Below, in pieces: positions 1-4,104 of a stretch of 7,986 nt of DNA. Origin of the DNA: a bacterium (GTDB lineage Bacteria > Bdellovibrionota_C > UBA2361 > SZUA-149); the NCBI GenBank assembly GCA_003230795.1, contig QIGM01000321.1, forward strand, positions 1 to 7,986, in the 5' to 3' direction. The translations under genes were made by a program, and so were the position numbers. The first letter of the stretch is position 1; every line of letters starts with the position of its first letter. Under the pieces are notes generated by a model, which saw only the letters and a list, made by a program, of their open reading frames with translations, had not been told where the DNA came from and searched no databases.

Positions 1-621
1 CTTCCGTTCAATTTCAGCGATGAACTCGTCAGAACCGCAAGGTAAGTCTCGATTTGTTCGAGCCCGAATCAGCGAAAGACGCTCCGCGTCTTCCCTATGC
101 TCGAGCCAATGGAACCAGTCCTTTTGCTGAGCTAGCAGCTTAGTCCATCTCTTACTTTTCGTTAATAAAGAGTCGCTCGCCAGTCCACAGTGTGCGCGAG
201 CGCTTGACCAGCGATACTCCGCAGGATGGCCAGGAAAGCCTGCCTCCACAGGGTTTCTTTCAATATATCTAATAGCAGTCCAGAAATACGCATCGTCGAC
301 CGGACTTGAATAGAATCGCTGCTGCCACAGGTGACCAGACCATCCGTGTTTTGCATTTATGTACTCGGCGTAGCGTCGATGAGTGAACTGCATGGTTCGC
401 TGAAGAGAATCACTCTCTAGCGGAACGAGTAGATGATGCACGTGGTTTGTCATCAAGCAGTGAGCAATTACCTCGACACCATAGCGCTTAGCATTGCGCT
501 CAAGCACATCGAGATAGAGTCCTCGGTCCTGGGCATCAAAAAACACTTGTTTCCGTTGAACACCGCGTTGAGTGATGTGGTGGGGAAGGTGGGGAATTAC
601 GATTCTTTTTCTTCTAGGCAT
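1..621 (-). CDS. REP-associated-type Y1 (HUH) transposase, partial
   Basis: The gene starts at ATG 621 and stays open for 207 codons to the left edge, so the C-terminus is missing. An in-frame TAA three codons upstream (628-630) fixes the ATG. It belongs to the IS200-like Y1 transposase superfamily (single-strand DNA nicking and joining), in the RAYT-like group of stand-alone genes. Visible marks are a basic N-terminus with HHITQRG (residues 14-20), the HUH metal-binding motif NHVHHLLV (His60 and His62), the SGHLWQQRF segment (95-103), and RYIERNPVEAG (118-128), whose Tyr119 aligns with the catalytic tyrosine of E. coli RAYT. A Trp- and Arg-rich tail follows. No terminal inverted repeats, partner tnpB or cargo are visible. 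It reads in the same direction as the panE-like gene, 89 bp downstream of it. Family assignment is firm; whether it moves itself or shapes REP elements is inference. Confidence 0.9.
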   Translation of the reverse strand, partial: MPRRKRIVIPHLPHHITQRGVQRKQVFFDAQDRGLYLDVLERNAKRYGVEVIAHCLMTNHVHHLLVPLESDSLQRTMQFTHRRYAEYINAKHGWSGHLWQQRFYSSPVDDAYFWTAIRYIERNPVEAGFPGHPAEYRWSSARAHCGLASDSLLTKSKRWTKLLAQQKDWFHWLEHREDAERLSLIRARTNRDLPCGSDEFIAEIERK

Positions 622-622
622 A

Positions 623-650
623 CCTGCTTATCGCTGGGATGACAGATAGG
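623..650 (-). repeat. possible degenerate REP-like hairpin before the transposase start
   Basis: Read on the minus strand, this segment contains GTCATCCCAGC followed shortly by GCAGG, ending one base before the transposase ATG. CCAGC and GCAGG form a 5-bp stem with one A-A mismatch around a GATAA loop. The GTCATCCC(A/C)GC opening resembles short dispersed palindromes found near RAYT genes in many genomes. Only one imperfect copy is visible, so its status as a genomic repeat is inference. It overlaps the place where a Shine-Dalgarno sequence would sit; no other clear ribosome-binding site is seen. Confidence 0.3.
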
Positions 651-670
651 TTGTGAAAAAGGGGTAAGTG

Positions 671-688
671 GGAACTGATACAGTTTCC
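671..688 (-). terminator. weak hairpin downstream of panE-like gene, possible terminator
   Basis: GGAACTG-ATA-CAGTTTCC is an inverted repeat with 7 paired bases and one bulged base, lying between the panE-like stop (711) and the transposase start (621). On the minus strand a TTTTT run occurs, but about a dozen bases after the stem. This is therefore not a canonical intrinsic terminator. It could instead be a structure recognised by the neighbouring transposase. Confidence 0.25.
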
Positions 689-710
689 GCAGGCCGAACG
701 CAGGTCTTGC

Positions 711-1616
711 TTAGCTCGCCGACGGCGAACTAAACGGCAACAGCGCAGCATATATAGTTGAATGGATAGGAGTATCGATTCCGACGTCCTGTCCAAACTT
801 ATGAACTGCACCTGATAACCATTCTAGCTCTAGAGGTCGTTGCGCGTCGAAGTCGAGTAGCATTGAAGAACGAGCATTTTCTGCCAACTGCTCAAGACCT
901 TCGAGAATCTTAGTCTCTATATCCATCTCGAGCGGTATTCCTTTCGCTTTTCCAACCTCTACCACTTCGTCAATAGCTCTCGAAACAGTCATTAGACCCG
1001 TTTCGCTGCACAGTACTTGAGCAAGCGGCTGACGAAAAAGGCAACTTACGCCGCTGTTCACCGATAGTCGACAAAATTTCTGCCAAAGCATGAGTTCGGC
1101 ATCGTCTACCAAGCTCGCCTGAAGATCCGCTTTTTTGCAGTCCTCGTGCAATGCCTCTAGTAGCGAATTGCCTTTCCCAAAACGGATTACGCGATTTTTA
1201 CCCATGTGACGAACGACACCAGGTCTTGGCTTGCTCAGATTTACGAGCACGGAGCCGGCTTCGACCTGTTTTCCGTCAGCAACCTCGCGTATCATTTCGA
1301 CGCTTTCAACGCCGTTCTGAATAGAGAGCAAGACGCCATTGGGCTCGAGGTGTTTAAGCGATTGTCTCGCTGCTTTTTGAAGATCGTAGAGCTTTACGGA
1401 TAGGATGATGATGTCAAAACATTCTTCAACGCGATCGACAATCTTTACCGCGTGCGAAATTTCCTCCTCACCATCCTCGATAATTTTCAAACCGTCTCGC
1501 TTAGAAACCTGGAAGTGCTCTCCTCGGCATAGCAAAGTGACATCGACACCTACGTTCGCAAGGCGCGCACCATAATAGCATCCGACCGCGCCAGCACCCC
1601 AAAATAGAACTCGCAT
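711..1616 (-). CDS. panE: ketopantoate reductase family protein (2-dehydropantoate 2-reductase)
   Basis: This 301-residue cytosolic protein matches the PanE/ApbA family, which uses NADPH to reduce 2-dehydropantoate to pantoate in pantothenate and CoA synthesis. The length is normal. The N-terminal Rossmann motif GAGAVGCYYG is at residues 7-16. Conserved family features follow: SVKLYDL (73-79), SIQNGVES (98-105) with the substrate-contacting Asn101, the WQKFCRLSVNSGV segment with candidate catalytic Lys180, and SSM...RPLELEWLSGAV (250-271) with Glu263 where the family has its catalytic acid. An upstream in-frame ATG at 1664 is rejected, because ATG 1616 begins directly with the Rossmann strand (MRVLFWGAG) and has AAGGAG seven bases ahead. 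Many paralogues of this family act on other 2-keto acids, so the family is sure but the exact substrate less so. No pantothenate genes are nearby. Confidence 0.88.
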   Translation of the reverse strand: MRVLFWGAGAVGCYYGARLANVGVDVTLLCRGEHFQVSKRDGLKIIEDGEEEISHAVKIVDRVEECFDIIILSVKLYDLQKAARQSLKHLEPNGVLLSIQNGVESVEMIREVADGKQVEAGSVLVNLSKPRPGVVRHMGKNRVIRFGKGNSLLEALHEDCKKADLQASLVDDAELMLWQKFCRLSVNSGVSCLFRQPLAQVLCSETGLMTVSRAIDEVVEVGKAKGIPLEMDIETKILEGLEQLAENARSSMLLDFDAQRPLELEWLSGAVHKFGQDVGIDTPIHSTIYAALLPFSSPSAS

Positions 1617-1623
1617 ATTTCTA

Positions 1624-1629
1624 CTCCTT
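1624..1629 (-). promoter_or_regulatory. Shine-Dalgarno that fixes the panE-like start
   Basis: The minus strand reads AAGGAG, then seven bases, then ATG 1616. This strong site supports the shorter 301-residue protein over the 317-residue reading from ATG 1664. Confidence 0.8.
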
Positions 1630-1649
1630 GCAAACTCCCCCAAGCTTAA

Positions 1650-1663
1650 TGCAGCTTTCTGCA
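1650..1663. repeat. 14-bp perfect inverted repeat upstream of panE-like gene
   Basis: TGCAG-CTTT-CTGCA has perfect 5-bp arms and a 4-base loop. It lies 34 bp before the panE-like start, in the likely 5' untranslated leader or promoter. It may be a small hairpin or an operator; nothing else identifies a binding protein. Confidence 0.35.
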
Positions 1664-1790
1664 CTCATCTCGGGGAACTTCAATTTTCTCTGCCCATATT
1701 TAAATTTAGCTAGAGCACTAGAACACCGGACTATAGCATCTTGTGCCGGAGGAAATAAGTAGCCTTGTGGAATCACCTGCTTTTACTAGC

Positions 1791-1807
1791 TAATTTAACT
1801 TAAATTA
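1791..1807. promoter_or_regulatory. AT-rich 17-bp palindrome at the upstream edge of the higBA promoter
   Basis: TAATTTAA-C-TTAAATTA is a perfect 8-bp-arm palindrome centred on 1799. It overlaps the first higBA operator by two bases and differs from it in sequence. It may be an accessory binding site or simply an AT-rich upstream promoter element. Confidence 0.35.
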
Positions 1808-1822
1808 TATCAAATTGATATA
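1806..1822. promoter_or_regulatory. higBA operator copy 1
   Basis: TATATCA-AAT-TGATATA is a perfect palindrome with 7-bp arms. The same arms and 3-bp spacing recur exactly 25 bp downstream, which is why I call both operators. In higBA-type systems the HTH antitoxin, alone or with the toxin, binds palindromes over its own promoter. Assignment to this HigA is inference from position and duplication. Confidence 0.7.
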
Positions 1823-1849
1823 GACAGGATTATATCATTCTGATATAAT
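1821..1849 (+). promoter_or_regulatory. higBA promoter (TAGACA-17-TATAAT)
   Basis: A -35 element TAGACA (1821-1826, five of six consensus bases) and a perfect -10 TATAAT (1844-1849) are separated by exactly 17 bp. The -10 is embedded in operator copy 2 and the -35 starts at the last bases of operator copy 1, so repressor binding should occlude RNA polymerase. The predicted transcription start, about seven bases past the -10, falls at or next to the higB ATG (1856). Confidence 0.7.
1831..1847. promoter_or_regulatory. higBA operator copy 2
   Basis: TATATCA-TTC-TGATATA has the same arms and spacing as copy 1. One further matching base on each side makes it a 19-bp palindrome (1830-1848). It covers the -10 box of the toxin-antitoxin promoter and ends eight bases before the toxin ATG. 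Operator centres are 25 bp apart, about two and a half helical turns. Confidence 0.7.
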
Positions 1850-1855
1850 CAGAAA

Positions 1856-2149
1856 ATGAGAATCCTTACTAAAGCGCCGCTTCGAGACTTTTGGAAAAAG
1901 CATCCAAAAGCAGAGAAACCGCTTTGTAGGTGGTATTCGATCATGCAGAAGAACGCATTTAAGTCTTTTGCAGATTTAAGAAGAATATTTCCAAGTGTCG
2001 ATAAAGTAGGAGAACTGTTTGTTTTTAATATCGGAGGAAATACCTACAGGCTGGTTGTTATAGTTAGATTTGAGAGACAGAAGGTTTTTGTAAGACATGT
2101 TTTAACTCACAAAGAGTATGACAAAGGAGACTGGAAAAATGACACTTGA
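1856..2149 (+). CDS. higB: HigB-type mRNA interferase toxin (type II toxin-antitoxin)
   Basis: This 97-residue protein matches the HigB toxin family exemplified by E. coli HigB (YgjN). Family members have a RelE-like fold and cleave mRNA on the ribosome. Supporting features are the N-terminal helix LRDFWKKHPKAEKPL (9-23), FKSFADLRRIFPSVDKVG (35-52), the core VFNIGGNTYRLVVIV (56-70), and the signature VLTHKEYD (82-89), nearly identical to the E. coli MTHKEYD stretch. Arg65, His85, Lys86 and Tyr88 are plausible functional residues. The start begins with the family-typical MRI, but no Shine-Dalgarno precedes it. The last 11 bases overlap higA, so the two are translationally coupled, with toxin first as usual for higBA. 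Arginine codons are mostly AGA/AGG (8 of 9), unlike the flanking genes, suggesting transfer. Confidence 0.92.
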   Translation: MRILTKAPLRDFWKKHPKAEKPLCRWYSIMQKNAFKSFADLRRIFPSVDKVGELFVFNIGGNTYRLVVIVRFERQKVFVRHVLTHKEYDKGDWKNDT

Positions 2150-2537
2150 GCAAATTGACTTAGAGGCTTGGAGCGCCTTAGAGGATTTGGTAAAACCAAT
2201 CCAAACTAAGAAGAGATACAACAAACTAGCTTCTTTAGTGCATGAGCTACTTGACGAAATAGGAGCTGCAAAAAAACACCCGCTTCTATCTATGCTTGAT
2301 ACTCTATCGCTACTGATTGAAGACTACGAAAGTAGAGAAATTGAGATACCAGATGTTGAGCCATTAGAAGTGATAAAATTCTTTATGGAGGAACACGGCT
2401 TAACACAATCTGAACTGCCAGAGATTGGGCCGCAAAGTATAGTCAGTGAAGTATTGAAAGGAAAGCGAGAGCTAAATATTCGCCAAGTTAAAGCGTTGGC
2501 GAAAAGATTCGATGTATCTGTGGAAACTTTTATTTAA
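2139..2537 (+). CDS. higA: HigA-type XRE-family antitoxin
   Basis: This 132-residue protein should neutralise HigB and repress the shared promoter. The C-terminal half carries a Cro/C1-type helix-turn-helix (about residues 75-132). The segment LTQSELPEIGPQSIVSEVLKGKRELNIRQVKALAKRF, named here by its ends at 88 and 124, matches E. coli HigA closely (LSDLPEIGSKSMVSRVLSGKR). The N-terminal half is helical and acidic (WSALEDLV, LIEDYESREIEI), the likely toxin-contacting part. I chose ATG 2139 because AAAGGAG (2123-2129) precedes it by nine bases; an ATG at 2118 would add seven residues but lacks a site. It overlaps higB by 11 bases. The protein ends at the close of the HTH fold (VSVETFI), as in the E. 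coli protein. AT-rich codon use matches higB. Confidence 0.92.
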   Translation: MTLEQIDLEAWSALEDLVKPIQTKKRYNKLASLVHELLDEIGAAKKHPLLSMLDTLSLLIEDYESREIEIPDVEPLEVIKFFMEEHGLTQSELPEIGPQSIVSEVLKGKRELNIRQVKALAKRFDVSVETFI

Positions 2538-2597
2538 GAATAAATGATCAAGTCGTGACTAAAATGCATCAGGCACCTTCTTTACACAGGAACTAGA

Positions 2598-3083
2598 TTA
2601 GTCGCGAAAATTGGTGAACTGAAGCTCCAGGTCCACTTTTTCTTTCAACATCACCATCACGTTCTGTAAATCATCTCGCTTCGGTCCAGAGACTCTAACC
2701 TGTTCTTCCTGAATCTGGGCTTGGACCTTTTTCAGCTTTTGCTCTTTTATGAGCTTTACAATCTTTTTGCCGTCTTCTGTCTTAATTCCCTGGAGGATTT
2801 CTATCTTCTGCTTAAGGGAATCGCCGCCGGCTTTCTCCGGATCGGAGAACTTGAGGGATTTAAGCCCAATGCCGCGCTTAGCCATTTTCTCGCCTAATAT
2901 TTGATTGAGGGCTTTAAGCTTCATATTATCGTCCGCATGAAGGGTAATAGCTGTATCATCCAGCTCAATCTTTGAGTTACTTCCTCGAAAATCATAACGA
3001 GTTCCAACCTCTTTCTTGGCTTGGTTAACTGCGTTATCAACCTCGTGCATGTCGACTTCCGAAACTACATCAAATGACGGCAT
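2598..3083 (-). CDS. yajQ: YajQ family nucleotide-binding protein
   Basis: This 161-residue protein is full-length for the YajQ/UPF0234 family (about 160-163). Family members bind nucleotides; in Xanthomonas a homologue binds cyclic di-GMP and acts with a transcription factor. Hallmarks are the start MPSFDVVSEVD, EVDNAVNQAKKEVGTRYDFRG (residues 14-34), two-domain alternation with the IELDDTAITLHADD strand (39-52), LGEKMAKRGI (63-72), GGDSLKQKIEILQGI (86-100), IVKLIKEQKLKKVQAQIQEEQVRVSGPKRDDLQ (residues 108 to 140) and the C-terminus VDLELQFTNFRD. ATG 3083 is preceded by AGGAG (3091-3095) at seven bases and matches the family start; an in-frame ATG at 3182 is rejected. It converges with higA (60 bp between stops) and diverges from nuoC. 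Regulation may involve the tandem repeat just upstream of its ribosome-binding site. Cyclic di-GMP binding here is inference from family only. Confidence 0.93.
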   Translation of the reverse strand: MPSFDVVSEVDMHEVDNAVNQAKKEVGTRYDFRGSNSKIELDDTAITLHADDNMKLKALNQILGEKMAKRGIGLKSLKFSDPEKAGGDSLKQKIEILQGIKTEDGKKIVKLIKEQKLKKVQAQIQEEQVRVSGPKRDDLQNVMVMLKEKVDLELQFTNFRD

Positions 3084-3095
3084 TAGTTTTCTCCT

Positions 3096-3121
3096 GGTTT
3101 CTCGATTGGGTTTCTCGATTG
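3096..3121 (-). repeat. tandem 13-bp direct repeat in the yajQ leader
   Basis: GGTTTCTCGATTG occurs twice head to tail with no mismatch (3096-3108 and 3109-3121). The pair sits directly upstream of the yajQ Shine-Dalgarno (AGGAG, 3091-3095 on the minus strand). It could be a slippage duplication or a paired binding site in the leader. Confidence 0.75.
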
Positions 3122-3161
3122 AGCTCGAACTATTCAGACTAAATGCTGGGTGAATTACTGG

Positions 3162-3177
3162 GATAACATGAGTTATC
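3162..3177. repeat. inverted repeat GATAAC-ATGA-GTTATC
   Basis: Perfect 6-bp arms flank a 4-base centre, 79 bp upstream of the yajQ start. The symmetry suits a dimeric regulator binding near the yajQ promoter, but a single short palindrome can occur by chance. Confidence 0.3.
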
Positions 3178-3232
3178 GACACGCTTTAGTTCAAATCTTT
3201 CAGACGATATCCGGCAAATTTAGGACGAATTG

Positions 3233-3256
3233 ATCTTGAAAGCTAGTCCTCAAGAT
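3233..3256. repeat. inverted repeat ATCTTGA ... TCAAGAT
   Basis: Perfect 7-bp arms are separated by ten bases. There is no following T-run, so it is not an intrinsic terminator. It lies in the middle of the yajQ-nuoC divergent region and may be an operator or small hairpin. Confidence 0.3.
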
Positions 3257-3321
3257 TTACGCATGCTAATTGGACACGCAAGTAGTCGCTTATTGTCTGA
3301 AAAGAGAATTCGTTTAGTACT

Positions 3322-3350
3322 TTCACAGGACTACCCTTTATATATATAGT
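3322..3350 (+). promoter_or_regulatory. nuo operon promoter (TTCACA-17-TATAGT)
   Basis: The -35 TTCACA (3322-3327) and -10 TATAGT (3345-3350) each match five of six sigma70 consensus bases and are 17 bp apart. The -10 ends an alternating TA tract. The predicted transcript starts near 3357, giving a leader of about 32 bases before the nuoC ATG. That leader has no recognisable Shine-Dalgarno. Confidence 0.6.
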
Positions 3351-3388
3351 CAAGCCGACTAGCAGCTTAGTAATTTCCTCTTGGTATC

Positions 3389-3994
3389 ATGACTAAAAAT
3401 ATCCCTGATCAGCAATGCCAACTTAAAACGGCCTTTGAGACAGCATTTTCTGGTTCTTTTACGGAGCTTCCACCACTTGCGTGGAAAGAGTTTGGTTTAC
3501 AATATTCTATTCCAAGAGAAGGGATGGTGGCAGTTTTCGAACGCTTGAAATCTGAGGATGCCTTCCTGTTCAACATGTTAATTGGTCTAACCTGTGTAGA
3601 CTGGATGGATAAGAAGGAACCTCGCTTCGAAGTTATCTATCATTTGCTTAGCCTGACTCATAACTCTCGGCTCTGTATTCGGGTCGCGGCAGATGAGGAC
3701 GATCCTAAAGTCGATTCCCTTCGCTCGCTTTGGCCCGCGGCTAATTTTCTCGAGCGTGAGGTTTGGGACATGTATGGAGTTGAGTTTGAGAATCACGGAG
3801 ATCTTCGCCGAATTCTCATGTACGACGAGTTTGTCGGCCATCCGCTGAGAAAGGATTATCCTAAGCACGCAAAGCAGCCAAGAATTGAGCTGCGTGTGCC
3901 TGAGCTGCGAAATACTTCCGCTGATATGCAGCGAGAGCAGCTCGTATCACTACCCGTAAGGCAGGGGTTAAAGCGTCCGGCTAATGAAAGTTAG
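3389..3994 (+). CDS. nuoC: NADH-quinone oxidoreductase subunit C
   Basis: This 201-residue subunit is the 30-kDa-type peripheral-arm protein of respiratory complex I, at the cytoplasmic face, next to NuoD and NuoB in the quinone-reducing module. It has no cofactor. The diagnostic C-terminal signature is LEREVWDMYGVEFENHGDLR (121-140) followed by RILMYDEFVGHPLRKDYP (141-158). The N-terminal half contains LIGLTCVDW and the beta-rich EVIYHLLSL (81-89). NuoC and NuoD are separate here rather than fused. The tail after 160, including PELRNTSADMQREQLVSLP, is normal for a stand-alone NuoC. The ATG 3389 has no purine-rich site ahead of it but gives the expected length. It is the first gene of the visible operon; nuoA and nuoB are not upstream. 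Confidence 0.95.
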   Translation: MTKNIPDQQCQLKTAFETAFSGSFTELPPLAWKEFGLQYSIPREGMVAVFERLKSEDAFLFNMLIGLTCVDWMDKKEPRFEVIYHLLSLTHNSRLCIRVAADEDDPKVDSLRSLWPAANFLEREVWDMYGVEFENHGDLRRILMYDEFVGHPLRKDYPKHAKQPRIELRVPELRNTSADMQREQLVSLPVRQGLKRPANES

Positions 3995-4062
3995 TCGCTA
4001 ATTCAGTAAGCCGTAGAGAATTTATATCCGTTTTCAAGGAAATTTTAGCACAGTAGGAATCC

Positions 4063-4104
4063 CAGAATGGCTAAACCAGAATGGATGAACCAGAATGGCT
4101 GAAG
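4063..4104 (+). repeat. three 14-bp tandem repeats across the nuoD start
   Basis: CAGAATGGCTAAAC, CAGAATGGATGAAC and CAGAATGGCTGAAG run head to tail (4063-4076, 4077-4090, 4091-4104). Each unit carries an ATG, and because 14 is not a multiple of three the three ATGs (4067, 4081, 4095) lie in three different frames. Only the last is in the nuoD frame. The only good Shine-Dalgarno, AGGAA at 4055-4059, is seven bases before the first ATG and 35 before the nuoD ATG. Confidence 0.85.
4067..4102 (+). CDS. possible 11-codon upstream ORF overlapping the nuoD start
   Basis: From ATG 4067 the frame reads MAKPEWMNQNG and stops at TGA 4100-4102, overlapping the nuoD ATG (4095) by eight bases in the form ATGGCTGA. 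It has the best-placed ribosome-binding site of the region (AGGAA, spacing seven). It probably has no function as a peptide. If translated, it would deliver ribosomes to the nuoD start by coupling or reinitiation. It is most simply explained as a by-product of the tandem repeat. A second short frame (ATG 4081, MDEPEWLK, stop 4105-4107) also crosses the start. Confidence 0.4.
   Translation: MAKPEWMNQNG

Larger units (their letters stand above)
3084..3388. other. divergent intergenic region between yajQ and nuoC
   Basis: These 305 bp hold no convincing gene. They contain the yajQ ribosome-binding site, a tandem 13-bp repeat, two short inverted repeats (3162-3177 and 3233-3256) and the rightward promoter of the nuo operon. 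I see no tRNA and no confident leftward promoter for yajQ. Confidence 0.7.

Noticed and set aside
433..642. Plus-strand open frame opposite the transposase gene
   Set aside because: It lies fully antisense to the HUH region of the Y1 transposase, has no family features and is explained by the codon pattern of the real gene.
716..728. Perfect palindrome TCGCCG-A-CGGCGA at the end of the panE-like gene
   Set aside because: It lies within the last codons, has no T-run and only a one-base centre, so it is a poor terminator; probably chance in Ser/Pro codons.
1206..1403. Plus-strand open frame inside the panE-like gene
   Set aside because: Antisense shadow of a clearly conserved reductase gene, with no ribosome-binding site.
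2538..2597. Possible bidirectional terminator between higA and yajQ
   Set aside because: The 60-bp convergent gap should contain one, but only a tiny AGTC-GT-GACT palindrome is visible, with no T-run.
1..3388. A larger defence island built around the transposase and toxin-antitoxin pair
   Set aside because: Only a single HUH transposase and one ordinary higBA pair are present, separated by a metabolic gene; no nuclease, helicase, reverse transcriptase or CRISPR components are seen.
3587..3868. Minus-strand open frame inside nuoC
   Set aside because: Antisense to the conserved complex I signature; no independent support.
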